Shown: positions 33,301-41,764 of the stretch, one piece after another
Position numbering within the stretch: the first letter of the stretch is position 1
Layout of the letters: every line of letters starts with the position of its first letter
NCBI GenBank assembly: GCA_028727105.1
Contig: JAQYOU010000023.1
Coordinates: forward strand, 1 to 46,974
Direction of reading: 5' to 3'
DNA: 46,974 nt
From: a bacterium
GTDB lineage: Bacteria > Bacillota > Clostridia > Lachnospirales > Lachnospiraceae
The notes under the pieces: generated by a model
Told to the model about the DNA's origin: nothing
Seen by the model: only the letters and a program-made list of their open reading frames with translations
Database searches by the model: none
Program-made: the position numbers and the translations under genes

Positions 33301-33887
33301 TTGCTTCCGGCGAGAACGTAAACGTTATGGTATTCGATACCGAGATGTACTCTAACACCGGTGGACAGGCTTCTAAGGCTTCCAACATCGGTGAGGTTTG
33401 CCAGTTCGCTGCAGCTGGTAAGGAGATCGGCAAGAAGTCTCTGTCAGAGATCGCTATGAGCTATGGTTACGTTTACGTAGCACAGATCGCTCTGGGTGCG
33501 AACCCTGCACAGGCTGTAAAGGCTATCGCTGAGGCTGAGGCATACAACGGACCTTCCCTGATCATCGGATACGCTCCTTGTGAGTTACACGGTATCGCTA
33601 AGGGTGGTATGAACCACTGCCAGGATGAGATGAAGAAGGCAGTAGCTTCCGGTTACTGGAACCTGTTCTCATTCAACCCTGCATTAAAGGCAGAGGGCAA
33701 GAACCCGTTCACCTTAACATCTAAGGCCGGAGACGGCACTTACCAGGATTTCCTGAACAACGAGGCACGTTATACTCGTCTGATCAAGCCTTTCCCTGAG
33801 AGAGCTGAGAGACTGTTCAAGGAGTCTGAGGAAGCTGCAAAGGCTCGTTTCGAGCACTTACAGAGACTGGTTGAGTTATACAAATAA
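30339..33887 (+). CDS. nifJ: Pyruvate:ferredoxin (flavodoxin) oxidoreductase
   Basis: The 1182-residue single-chain enzyme oxidises pyruvate to acetyl-CoA and CO2 and passes electrons to ferredoxin, the central step of fermentation in strict anaerobes. The full domain order is present: N-terminal 'AYTEVAGIYPITPSSPMADT', the 2-oxoacid domain, and two [4Fe-4S] ferredoxin motifs (CIQCNNCAFVC from residue 697, CMGCGECITVC from 752). The C-terminal TPP domain has 'SGSCAGCAETSYARL', 'GDGWAYDIGFGGLDHV' and 'YSNTGGQASKASNIGE'. AAAGGAGG precedes the ATG. Codon use is more biased than in neighbours, fitting very high expression. It is monocistronic, with a promoter (30242) and a strong terminator. Confidence 0.98.
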   Translation: MPRAKQSMDGNTAAAHVAYAYTEVAGIYPITPSSPMADTVDQWSAAGQKNIFGNTVKVVEMESEAGAAGTVHGSLAAGALTTTFTASQGLLLMIPNMYKIAGENLPSVFHVSARTVSSHALNIFGDHSDVYACRQTGFAMLAETNPQEVMDLSPVAHCAALEGQVPFVNFFDGFRTSHEIQKIEKWDYEDLKDMCPMDAVKAFRDHALNPEHPAARGSHENGDIFFQHREACNGFYDALPAVVEKYMKKVNEKLGTNYDLFNYYGAEDADRVIIAMGSICDVAEEVIDYLTAKGEKVGLIKVRLYRPWSSQAILKVLPKTVKKIAVLDRTKEPGSLGEPLFLDVATTLREAGLNDIILTGGRYGLGSKDTPPSSVFAVYKELEKDEPKARFTIGIVDDVTNLSLPEVKPAPITSAPGTKECKFWGLGGDGTVGANKNSTKIIGDHTDKYIQAYFQNDSKKTGGITISHLRFGDNPIKSPYYINQADFVACHNPAYVTQGMKMVQDVKPGGVFMINCQWSDEELDHHLNAEAKKYIADNNIQLYTINAIDKAIEIGMGKRTNTILQSAFFKLADVMPIDEAVEFMKQAAKKSYSKKGDAVVEMNYKAIDAGVDAVHKVEVPESWKNPAPDAPKAEKTGRPEVVAMVNSLLDPISKMDGDSLPVSAFKGIEDGQFETGASAYEKRGTAVTVPEWDAEKCIQCNNCAFVCSHATIRPFLLSDDEVKAAPSNIKLADMKPKAGEYKYTMSVSPLDCMGCGECITVCPTKAIAMVPQESQAAEQPVFDYLVANVGKKDIGLSDITPKGSQFNQPLLEFSGSCAGCAETSYARLITQLFGEQMYISNATGCSSIWGNPAATSPYTVNKDSKKGPAWSNSLFEDNAEHGLGMEVGQKYLRDMAIESAKACATSDKAPAELKAAFDKFMETKDNTKANVEPTKALIAELEKAAAAGCPDAQAAIEKKDYLGKKSVWIFGGDGWAYDIGFGGLDHVLASGENVNVMVFDTEMYSNTGGQASKASNIGEVCQFAAAGKEIGKKSLSEIAMSYGYVYVAQIALGANPAQAVKAIAEAEAYNGPSLIIGYAPCELHGIAKGGMNHCQDEMKKAVASGYWNLFSFNPALKAEGKNPFTLTSKAGDGTYQDFLNNEARYTRLIKPFPERAERLFKESEEAAKARFEHLQRLVELYK

Positions 33888-33911
33888 TTCACCCAGATGA
33901 AATGAACTTTT

Positions 33912-33946
33912 ATCCCCCGTGGGCAATGCCTGCGGGGGATTTTTTG
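33912..33946 (+). terminator. Terminator of nifJ
   Basis: ATCCCCCG (33912-33919) pairs with CGGGGGAT (33933-33940), with an inner GGC/GCC pair, followed by six T. The T-run is also the first arm of the next hairpin. Confidence 0.9.
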
Positions 33947-34071
33947 TTGTATAGGATACTTCGTCTCCTATACAACAAAAAGCCTCCGGCAGGATGCGCA
34001 CCTCGCGGAGATGAAGTATATGCTTCGCATACCGCTCGGGCGCGAAGAATGCGCAAAGCGCATTCTTTTTT
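33941..34071. repeat. Cluster of four hairpins, repeat-like intergenic element
   Basis: TTTTTGTTGTATAGGA (33941-33956) and its perfect 16-base complement (33966-33981) are followed by CTCCG/CGGAG (33984-34010). Next come TATGC/GCATA (34019-34031) and AAGAATGCGC/GCGCATTCTT (34045-34067) with a T-run. This fills most of the 303-base gap between nifJ and the 815-residue gene. No coding frame or protein-like pattern is supported. It resembles a repeated extragenic structured element of this bacterial group, from memory of similar sequences only. Confidence 0.6.
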
Positions 34072-34190
34072 ACTAAATACAAAAGAAAAATGCGTAATCG
34101 TATATTTCCCTGCTGAAAAAATATGTTATAATGAACGTAATAGTGAGCGAGTCAACATGCAAATATGATTGATGAGGGGGTACATCATTT

Positions 34191-36638
34191 ATGGGAAAAA
34201 ATACATCGTATGGAGATTTTGATGTCTATCATTCACCAACTGAGGAGCGTCAGAAGGATTTTGTGGATGTTCTAAATGCTTTTGATAAACAGACTGCAAC
34301 GGCTAAGACAGATGACGAGTTAGATAGGGCTTTGAACGCAAAACAGGAGCGTGCACGAGTCGCCGGTAAATCCCTCAGTTTATTTGGAGCATTGTTTAGA
34401 AAAAGACATACGAAAATCGGAAGATTTGGACAAAAAACGATTTCCAAGGAAGATGATGCAGAGAATGTTTTTGGCGATCTGGATCAGAAGAATGCTTCTG
34501 TAAAATACTTTGATCCATTCCAAAAAATGGAGAATAAGCGCGAGACGAATGAAGGTGGGGATGACCGGACGGGGGATCTGAAAAACAGTTTCAGGCAGCG
34601 CACCAGGAAAAATGAGCAGCTGGTTTCTGAAAGTGATTTTGAGCGGTCCCAACTGACAGACGATGCAAAGATGTTTGCCTATGTGGCCTGGGCTGCAAAA
34701 AACGCAAAATCGAATTTTCTAGGAGCTGACAATAAAGTCAAGTTTGGAGTGGCGGAGCAGTTTACCGCTCTGTTTGATAATTCAAAAGAATTTGAACCTG
34801 ATTATATGAGAGTCGATGAGAAGGCGGAGCCGAACCAGTTCGAGGTTGTCGTAGCCGTGCAGCCACCAACGGATGTTTATCTTGATTATAATAAACAGGT
34901 GACAAAGGAAACAAATTATGTCTTTAAGAGCTTGAAGCCGGATTACAGAAAAATATTAGATGAGAATGTAAAAAAAAGCGCTTCATACGCGGAGCTTGTG
35001 GCGAAGGGAAAAGAAGAGGCGGCAGCAGTGAACGCAACCTATGATCCGGATATGGATCCCAATATCGCTATGCTCCGGGCGCAGGTGATCGAAAACATTG
35101 AGCACGGAGAGGGCCACAGCTTTGTCCGGATGGTTGCAAAGGAAGATGGTAAGAACTACAGTAGTTATAGCTTTGGATTCTGGCCGCTTATTGCAACACC
35201 CGGAATAGGCGGCGTGACAGTGGGTGTTGTGAAAAATCCCGATCCTGAAGCATCGCACAGATCGATCATAGAGCACGCATTTCCGGTAGAATATGTGGAT
35301 TATCTGCGCGCTGCAGCTAAGATACGTGGTGTGGTAGGTTCTCAGCGATCGTATTCATTTTTAGGCTACAATTGTACATCCTTTGCAGCGGACATTGCAA
35401 AGGAAGCCGGTGTGGATATTAAGGATGATGATTCGTCAGAAAAAATAAGAACCTTTAAATATAAGTCTGCGAGAGTTGATTCCCCCTACTCACTGGCGAA
35501 ATTCATCCGTCAGAAAAACGAAGAGCAGGCTGAAGAGCAGGCTAAAAAACAGGCTGAAGAGCAGGGTGAAGAGAAGAGTGCAACAAAAGATGGCGAAAAG
35601 AAACCGTCAAAGAGGAAAGTGGCGGAAGTAAAAGAAAAGGTTAAAGACATGAGTTTTCATGAACAGACAGACGAGCAGATGCTTGCAACTATCGTAGAAT
35701 TGGCAGGCTCCAAAACGAAAGACGGGAAATTGACATTGCAAGCAGACTATGATAAAAAAGGTCGCATTGAAAGGAGAGATCTCACAAAGGCGAATAATTT
35801 TGATGTGCATCAGTCGCTGATGAATCGACTGAAAACAAATCCGTTGTTTTGTGAATTACAAAAGAAGTTTGCTCCGGAAAAGACAGAGGATCAATATGCA
35901 TTGCAGCTGTTTCGGACGATTCTGGATTCAACGGTGGAGTCATTGAATAAGATCAATGAAAGGGTAAATATCGAGATCAGAGATGATGATTCGGAAGAAT
36001 ATATTGCTGATATGGCCAAATCGTATGATCTGTCGGGATTGGACAGGCAGGCGTCTATCCGCAAACTAAGAATTGCAAAAAAACGCGAATGGATGAAGAA
36101 AACCTTTGGGTATGTTACCACAACAGAGTATTTGTCAGCGGTGGTGAAAAAACCGGAAATACTGGCAAAAGCGATTATGAGACTGAAAGAATATCCTGTA
36201 GCCAAAGAAAGTGACCTGAATCTGGGAGATGACAGAATCTTCCAATTCCTGAAAGGAGACCTGGATAGTGCAGTGCGTCAAGATGTTCCGAGTAGAGATA
36301 CACTGCGTAGAATGATTTCCCAGAATTCATTTTTTCAAAACCATCCATGGTCAGATATGATGATGAATCAGTTTGGAATGTCGCCGATAGAACTGGTGCT
36401 GGAAGCAATTTTAGAGATGAGCCAACAATATTCTGTAAAAAAACAGTTTGCTACGGAAGAAGACTACGATCAGTTATCTGATCAAGAAAAGGTCGAGGCT
36501 ATGATCTCTCATCAGGGCGAAACGGCAGTAGAGTTCATTTGGTCCGCCTGCAAAGATGGAAAAAAACTGGAGACGCTGATCGAGGAAGGCCTGTTAACGT
36601 ATAGGGGATTTTGTGTTAGAGACTTGCTTAATGAATGA
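34191..36638 (+). CDS. 815-residue protein with papain-like (NlpC/P60-LRAT-like) core
   Basis: The protein has no signal peptide or membrane helix. The N-terminal third (about 1-250) is charged and helical. A core at about 300-415 has GEGHSFVRM (His309), 'SYSFGFWPLIATPG' and 'GYNCTSFAADIAKEAG' (Asn394-Cys395). The order His before Asn-Cys is the permuted papain-like layout. It is the pattern I associate with toxin-like proteins carried by extracellular contractile injection system loci. A Glu/Gln/Lys-rich coiled segment (about 445-490) follows, then a helical C-terminus. GAGGGGG precedes the ATG. It overlaps the AAA+ gene by four bases (ATGA). It is likely an effector or effector-loading protein; activity is unproven. 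Confidence 0.75.
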   Translation: MGKNTSYGDFDVYHSPTEERQKDFVDVLNAFDKQTATAKTDDELDRALNAKQERARVAGKSLSLFGALFRKRHTKIGRFGQKTISKEDDAENVFGDLDQKNASVKYFDPFQKMENKRETNEGGDDRTGDLKNSFRQRTRKNEQLVSESDFERSQLTDDAKMFAYVAWAAKNAKSNFLGADNKVKFGVAEQFTALFDNSKEFEPDYMRVDEKAEPNQFEVVVAVQPPTDVYLDYNKQVTKETNYVFKSLKPDYRKILDENVKKSASYAELVAKGKEEAAAVNATYDPDMDPNIAMLRAQVIENIEHGEGHSFVRMVAKEDGKNYSSYSFGFWPLIATPGIGGVTVGVVKNPDPEASHRSIIEHAFPVEYVDYLRAAAKIRGVVGSQRSYSFLGYNCTSFAADIAKEAGVDIKDDDSSEKIRTFKYKSARVDSPYSLAKFIRQKNEEQAEEQAKKQAEEQGEEKSATKDGEKKPSKRKVAEVKEKVKDMSFHEQTDEQMLATIVELAGSKTKDGKLTLQADYDKKGRIERRDLTKANNFDVHQSLMNRLKTNPLFCELQKKFAPEKTEDQYALQLFRTILDSTVESLNKINERVNIEIRDDDSEEYIADMAKSYDLSGLDRQASIRKLRIAKKREWMKKTFGYVTTTEYLSAVVKKPEILAKAIMRLKEYPVAKESDLNLGDDRIFQFLKGDLDSAVRQDVPSRDTLRRMISQNSFFQNHPWSDMMMNQFGMSPIELVLEAILEMSQQYSVKKQFATEEDYDQLSDQEKVEAMISHQGETAVEFIWSACKDGKKLETLIEEGLLTYRGFCVRDLLNE

Positions 36639-38752
36639 GAAACGAGGATATTGGGATGTTGCTTGATCTTGAACAGTATTATGACGGGAGTATACATCAG
36701 CTGCCATATGATTCGGGCCTTGAGGAAACGTATGACTATCTGACATGGATCGACATGTTTCTGGATATTTATGCGCGATCTGACGAGCAGTTGAAGGAAG
36801 AAAGTAATGCAGAGAAGAAGTTTTTTTTACTTCGGGGAATGGAATTTTTAAAGTCCAGAAGAAATGCCTCTGTTGGCAGGGCATTTGATCCGGAGCAAGG
36901 GATGAGTCTGACCTACATTGCTTCTGGGTTTGGACTTTCGGGCTTTTCCTTCTTCTGTTTGTTGCTGGCGGTTGCTCCGCAAATGGAAATGAAATATGTC
37001 TATCAATACAGGGAACTACAAGCGCAAATGGGCGAAGTCAGATATGTGACCTTTGAGCTGGCGTCAAGCCTGTATGCGCTTTTGGCCGATGAGGAGGAGC
37101 TTCTCGCCATGCCCGCGGGACAGGGAGCGGTGCGAAGGTGTCCGCTTTTTGTGATTCATGAGGAGCATGAGTCAGAATCGGAATTACTTGTTGGTTTTTC
37201 ACTGCTTCCTCAGGTGAGTGCACTATTGCGGGGGGATCTTGGGATCCCGAGGAGCTTGCAGCAGTTTTGCGTGGAGACAGACAGATCAGAAGCACCTGCT
37301 ATGATCGTTGGAACGGAACATTTGGAAAAGCTGAGAAACTACCTGAACGGAAATCCCCGCGGATTGATACAGATCGCCGGCAAGCACTTGTGCGGAAAAA
37401 AATCATTAATTGCAAACAGCGTCATTGGAAGACCTGTTTTATTCGTGGATTTTGAAAAGCTGATGGCATTATCTGATCGGGATAAAGGAAAAAAGATCAA
37501 CGATCTTTTGACGAGATGTGTGCTTTTGGATGAACAGCTTGTATTGGTACATGTGAATCTCAGTGAGGAATACCAGCGGCTGACGATCGTGCTTTTAGAT
37601 CTGTGTTTTCTGTATGTAGATCGTGTTTTGATCACAACCGTGGATACCACGGGGGCGACGGACCTGGCCATGACCTATCCGTTTTTTCTTATGCAGATCC
37701 CTGCCTTGAGCGTACAGGAAGCGCAGACGGCGTGGCACTATTACGGAGACCGGTATGCCCTGGAAGAGCTTATTGATCTGGATAATTATGCAGACCAGTA
37801 TGGCCTCAGCGTCGGGCAGATCGCGTGCGCATTTGATCTGGCGGAAAAGAGCAGGATGTATAGCGGACAGGATAAAATAACGCACAAAGGACTGCAGGAA
37901 GCCATCAGACAGCTGATGCCCAAGGAGATCGCGAAGCTTGCAACGAAGATCAAGGTGCAGTATGAGTGGGACGATCTGAAGATCGGTGTGGAAGAAAAGA
38001 AGACGCTGCAGCTCGCCTGTGCGAGGATGAAATACAGAAACCGTGTCAACGAGGAATGGGGCTTTGGGCAGAAGGTACTCTATGGCCGTGGCGTGAGTGT
38101 GCTATTGTACGGACCTCCGGGAACCGGAAAAACCATGGCAGCACAGGTGATGGCGCAGGAGCTTGGCATGGATCTGTACCGCATAGATCTCTCACAGATG
38201 GTGGATAAATATATCGGAGAGACGGAAAAAAATATCGGTAAGGTGTTTGATTATGCGGCTGATAGTAATTGTATCCTGTTTTTTGATGAGGCGGATGCGA
38301 TCTTTTCAAAGAGAACGGATGTGTCAAACTCCAATGACAGGCATGCAAACAATGAGATCGCCTATCTGCTGCAGAAATTAGAGCAGTTTGAAGGCTTTGT
38401 CATTTTGGCCACAAATATCTTTAACAATTTTGATAATGCATTTATCCGAAGGATCACATACATTGTAAAAATGCAGCTCCCTTCTGTTGAAACGAGGATC
38501 AGTATGGCACAGGGAATGCTGCCCGCGGAGGCACCGGTGGATCCGTCCTTTGACATTGAGCGTCTTGCGAGAAATTTCGAGCTTGGCGGTGCGGAATTAA
38601 AATCGGTCTTGTACGGGGCTGCCTTTATCGCAATGGAGGAAAAAGAGCGGATGTCAGAGTCACATCTGATCCGTTCCTTAAAATACGAGCTTTCGAAAAA
38701 GGAACTGGTATTGACAGATGCAGAGGTGTATATGCGCTACCGCCAGGAGTAG
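36635..38752 (+). CDS. AAA+ ATPase of the contractile-injection-system (Afp15/Pvc15-like) type
   Basis: The 705-residue protein has an N-terminal helical region, a degenerate ATPase module (P-loop-like GKHLCGKKS near 248) and an intact C-terminal AAA+ domain. That domain shows Walker A GPPGTGKT (493-500), Walker [11 protein letters not shown] (about 547), sensor 1 [11 protein letters not shown] and an '[20 protein letters not shown]' arginine-finger region. This two-module plan and the C-terminal domain resemble the AAA+ ATPase of extracellular contractile injection systems. Here it starts within the stop codon of the papain-like gene. No sheath, tube, spike or baseplate gene is in the window. 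It may unfold or load the upstream protein, or the locus may be a detached part of such a system. It has no clear promoter of its own. Confidence 0.85.
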   Translation: MRNEDIGMLLDLEQYYDGSIHQLPYDSGLEETYDYLTWIDMFLDIYARSDEQLKEESNAEKKFFLLRGMEFLKSRRNASVGRAFDPEQGMSLTYIASGFGLSGFSFFCLLLAVAPQMEMKYVYQYRELQAQMGEVRYVTFELASSLYALLADEEELLAMPAGQGAVRRCPLFVIHEEHESESELLVGFSLLPQVSALLRGDLGIPRSLQQFCVETDRSEAPAMIVGTEHLEKLRNYLNGNPRGLIQIAGKHLCGKKSLIANSVIGRPVLFVDFEKLMALSDRDKGKKINDLLTRCVLLDEQLVLVHVNLSEEYQRLTIVLLDLCFLYVDRVLITTVDTTGATDLAMTYPFFLMQIPALSVQEAQTAWHYYGDRYALEELIDLDNYADQYGLSVGQIACAFDLAEKSRMYSGQDKITHKGLQEAIRQLMPKEIAKLATKIKVQYEWDDLKIGVEEKKTLQLACARMKYRNRVNEEWGFGQKVLYGRGVSVLLYGPPGTGKTMAAQVMAQELGMDLYRIDLSQMVDKYIGETEKNIGKVFDYAADSNCILFFDEADAIFSKRTDVSNSNDRHANNEIAYLLQKLEQFEGFVILATNIFNNFDNAFIRRITYIVKMQLPSVETRISMAQGMLPAEAPVDPSFDIERLARNFELGGAELKSVLYGAAFIAMEEKERMSESHLIRSLKYELSKKELVLTDAEVYMRYRQE

Positions 38753-38815
38753 TCGTCGGTCTGTTACTGGAATGAGGTACGAGTGAACAGTAACGTTCGG
38801 TCTTCGCATTCGTCA

Positions 38816-38844
38816 TTTACAAAAGACGTTTTCGGTGTTAGAAT
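38816..38844 (+). promoter_or_regulatory. Vegetative promoter of the coiled-coil gene
   Basis: TTTACA (38816-38821), a 17-base spacer and TAGAAT (38839-38844) lie about 34 bases before the start at 38878. Thus the coiled-coil gene can be expressed separately from the AAA+ gene. Confidence 0.65.
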
Positions 38845-38877
38845 GTAGTTTAGATTAGCTATACTGGGAGGAAGACT

Positions 38878-40023
38878 ATGCTTCAGATAGAGGAGTGGTT
38901 TCGCAGACCCTTGCGCAGACCGGAACGGAAGGCAGCTCCGGTGACAAGAGCGGCGGCAGCTGCGGTACATAGATCAGCGGATGTACGTGAAAAGGATGCA
39001 TGTGTACAGGCACCGGAAACGGATGAGCTTTCATCCCTGTCAGATGCCGTGGAGGAAATGTTTGAGCCGGAGGATATCATGAAAAGTGAGTCCGTGCCGG
39101 AACCGGAAACAGAAGATACAAAAGAACCGGAACAGACCCCGGCTGCAGAGGAAGACGAGGGATCCGTACAGACACAGGAGGAGTCCGTACAGGCGCAGGA
39201 GGATGTGGTATTACAGGACTCTGTCGCTGAGACGGAGGAACTGGAGCATATTTCAGAGCAGATAGGGCAGGATGTAACAGATATGATCGATATGAAAAAA
39301 GAAGACTTTTTACTACAGCAGATCGATGAATTTCGTGAGAAGGCAAAGCAGCTGCAGCAGCTGATGAAGAACCGTGAGACAAAGGCAAAGGAATTGCAGG
39401 AGACCGTGGACGCAAGAGAGGCGAAGGCAAGCGAGCTGGACAGCCTGATCCATGTGCGAAAAGGCGAGGCGGACAAGATCATGAAAAACGTTTCCGTCCG
39501 CATTGATTCCATGTCTGCCGGTGTGAGAACAGAGATGTCCGGCCTTTCCGATTCCCTCAGCAAAGAGGTGAACGGTCTCACAAGGAACCTGACGCACGAA
39601 TTGAACCAGTCTACCGAAAAGACCCGTCAGGTGGTGGAGGCTGCCACACAGACGATGATCGATCAGAATACGCGCAGTCTGGAGGGCTTAAAAGAGCAGC
39701 TGGAGCAGCTGGGACATAAGGAGCAGATCAACGAGCTGTCCACGGAGATGAACAGCCGGATCACAACGCTTAAGACAGATATCGCGGACAAGATCCATGC
39801 GGAGGATGTGAAGTGCTATCGTAACATTCAGGCATCCATGGACGAGCAGAGTAAGCTGCTGTCCGAGGGAGACGAGAAGACCCGCCAGCATATCAAAGAG
39901 CAGGTGGACAGCTTAAGCCTGCAGATGCGGGGTCAAGCGAAGCTGTTGAAGGCGGCGCTTACGTTTTCTGTGCTGAACTTTTTAGGGATCATTGGAATCT
40001 TAGTTCTTTTATTTCTGTTTTGA
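38878..40023 (+). CDS. Tail-anchored coiled-coil protein
   Basis: The 381-residue protein has a basic N-terminus (1-35), an acidic, Glu/Pro/Gln-rich region (about 40-120) and a long coiled coil (about 135-355, with Lys/Glu/Gln/Leu heptads such as 'IDEFREKAKQLQQLMKNRET'). It ends in a single hydrophobic helix (about 358-381, 'SVLNFLGIIGILVLLFLF'). It would sit on the cytoplasmic face of the membrane with its tail in it. I know no family function. GGGAGG precedes the ATG. It follows the AAA+ gene by 125 bases with its own promoter. It may anchor the AAA+/papain-like pair at the membrane; that is inference from position. Confidence 0.8.
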   Translation: MLQIEEWFRRPLRRPERKAAPVTRAAAAAVHRSADVREKDACVQAPETDELSSLSDAVEEMFEPEDIMKSESVPEPETEDTKEPEQTPAAEEDEGSVQTQEESVQAQEDVVLQDSVAETEELEHISEQIGQDVTDMIDMKKEDFLLQQIDEFREKAKQLQQLMKNRETKAKELQETVDAREAKASELDSLIHVRKGEADKIMKNVSVRIDSMSAGVRTEMSGLSDSLSKEVNGLTRNLTHELNQSTEKTRQVVEAATQTMIDQNTRSLEGLKEQLEQLGHKEQINELSTEMNSRITTLKTDIADKIHAEDVKCYRNIQASMDEQSKLLSEGDEKTRQHIKEQVDSLSLQMRGQAKLLKAALTFSVLNFLGIIGILVLLFLF

Positions 40024-40044
40024 TCTTTCAGTAAATGATGAAAA

Positions 40045-40075
40045 ACAGGGCATGTATCACAAATGCATGCCCTGT
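40045..40075 (+). terminator. Hairpin between coiled-coil and pyrophosphatase genes
   Basis: ACAGGGCATG (40045-40054) pairs perfectly with CATGCCCTGT (40066-40075). There is no T-run after it, so it is at best a weak terminator or a stability element. Confidence 0.45.
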
Positions 40076-40104
40076 AAATATATGATAAAATATCAGAGGT
40101 GTTT

Positions 40105-41763
40105 ATGAGTTATAGTGAAACAAACAGTATCTGGGTTGTTGGACACAAGAATCCGGATACTGATTCTATTTGCGCAGCGATCGCATACGCTGCATTAAAA
40201 AATAAAACAGAACGCGAGCATTATGAGCCGAAGCGGGCAGGTGCGATGAACGGTGAGACGACGTATGTGCTGGATTACTTTGGTGTGGAAGCGCCGGAGC
40301 AGATCCATGATGTGGGTGCCCAGGTGAAGGATATCAATATCCGCCGTACAGCCGGAGTGCGCCCCGGTATCACACTGAAAAAAGCATGGGAGCTCATGCA
40401 GACGGAGCGGGTGGTAACGCTTCCGATCGTAAACGAGAATCGCAAATTAGTGGGACTCATTTCCAACAATGACATTGCGATGTGTTACATGGAGGTGTCT
40501 AATCAGGAAAGCCTTTCCCAGGCGCGTCCGCAGTATAAAAATATTCTGGAAACATTGAACGGAACGCTTTTGACCGGCAATGAGCATGGGATCTTCATGC
40601 ATGGAAAGGTGGAAGTGGCTGCCGGAAATAAGGAGCGCGTGGAAGAATATATTGATAAAGATGATCTGGTCATTTTGGGAGACCGTGAGGAAATGCAGCG
40701 TCGTTCACTGGAACTGGACGTGAGCTGCATGGTCATCTGCGGTGGTTCTCAGGTGTCTACGGAAATGCTGGAAATGGCAAAGCGCAGAGACTGTGTGCTG
40801 ATCTCTACCCCTTATGATACCTTTACCACGGCTCGTCTGATCAACCAGAGTATGCCCATCAAGTCGATCATGACAAAAACGGGCTTGGTGACCTTTGAAC
40901 TGGAGGATTACGTAGACTATATCCGGGATGTGATGTCAAAGGAGCGCCATCGTGATTTCCCGGTATTAGACGAAAATGGCGATTATGTGGGCATGATCTC
41001 CCGCAGAAATCTGATGAATATGCAAAAAAAGCGTGTGATCCTTGTGGATCATAACGAGAAGACACAGGCGGTTGATGGTATTTCCGGCGCAGAGATCTTA
41101 GAGATCATCGATCATCACAGACTGGGTAGTCTGGAGACCATGTCACCGGTATTTTTCCGCAATCAGCCTCTGGGCTCTACCTCTTCGATCATTTGGAAAA
41201 TGTATCAGGAGAAGGGCGTGGAGATCGATGAGAAGACCGCAGGTCTTCTGTGTGCAGCAATCATTTCCGATACACTGATGTTTCGTTCACCTACCTGTAC
41301 GGCCTATGATAAAGAAGCGGCAGAAGAATTGGCAAAGATCGCCGGTATTGATATTGAGACCTTTGCCAGCAACATGTTCCGTGCGGGCAGTGATTTCAGT
41401 AAAAAGAGCATCGAGGAGATCTGTTACCTTGATTTTAAGACATTTACCGCAGAAAAGATCAACTTTGGTGTCAGCCAGATCAGTGCCATGAGTGCATTGG
41501 ATCTTGCCGATGTGAAGGAGCGCGTGCAGGATTATCTGGATACCATGCTGTTGGAGCGCAAGCTGGATATGGTATTTGTCATGCTGACCAATATCGTGAT
41601 GGAGCAGTCGGAGCTCCTGTGTGCCGGAGACGGCGCGCGCAGAATGCTCTCTTTGGCATTCCGTGATGCCGCAGAGGACAAGGAAGAAGTACTTCTGCGG
41701 GGCGTTGTTTCCCGTAAAAAGCAGTTTATCCCGGAGCTGATCCGTGCGATGCAGGAGCAGTAG
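40105..41763 (+). CDS. Manganese-dependent inorganic pyrophosphatase with CBS and DRTGG domains
   Basis: The 552-residue protein is a regulated family II pyrophosphatase, which splits pyrophosphate to phosphate. The DHH catalytic domain shows VVGHKNPDTDSICAAIAY near the start and DHHRLGSLE (about 336). The DHHA2 C-terminal domain has 'AGSDFSKKSIEEI'. Between the N-terminal DHH segment and the rest are two CBS halves flanking a DRTGG domain (about 70-300), which bind adenine nucleotides and control activity. This insert is typical of clostridial enzymes. ATG at 40105 is preferred; AGAGG lies five bases upstream. The next gene starts two bases after its stop, so they are co-transcribed. Confidence 0.95.
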   Translation: MSYSETNSIWVVGHKNPDTDSICAAIAYAALKNKTEREHYEPKRAGAMNGETTYVLDYFGVEAPEQIHDVGAQVKDINIRRTAGVRPGITLKKAWELMQTERVVTLPIVNENRKLVGLISNNDIAMCYMEVSNQESLSQARPQYKNILETLNGTLLTGNEHGIFMHGKVEVAAGNKERVEEYIDKDDLVILGDREEMQRRSLELDVSCMVICGGSQVSTEMLEMAKRRDCVLISTPYDTFTTARLINQSMPIKSIMTKTGLVTFELEDYVDYIRDVMSKERHRDFPVLDENGDYVGMISRRNLMNMQKKRVILVDHNEKTQAVDGISGAEILEIIDHHRLGSLETMSPVFFRNQPLGSTSSIIWKMYQEKGVEIDEKTAGLLCAAIISDTLMFRSPTCTAYDKEAAEELAKIAGIDIETFASNMFRAGSDFSKKSIEEICYLDFKTFTAEKINFGVSQISAMSALDLADVKERVQDYLDTMLLERKLDMVFVMLTNIVMEQSELLCAGDGARRMLSLAFRDAAEDKEEVLLRGVVSRKKQFIPELIRAMQEQ

Positions 41764-41764
41764 G

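Noticed and set aside
34191-40023. Complete contractile injection system
   Set aside because: No sheath, tube, spike or baseplate proteins are encoded in the window; only the ATPase and effector-like part is present.
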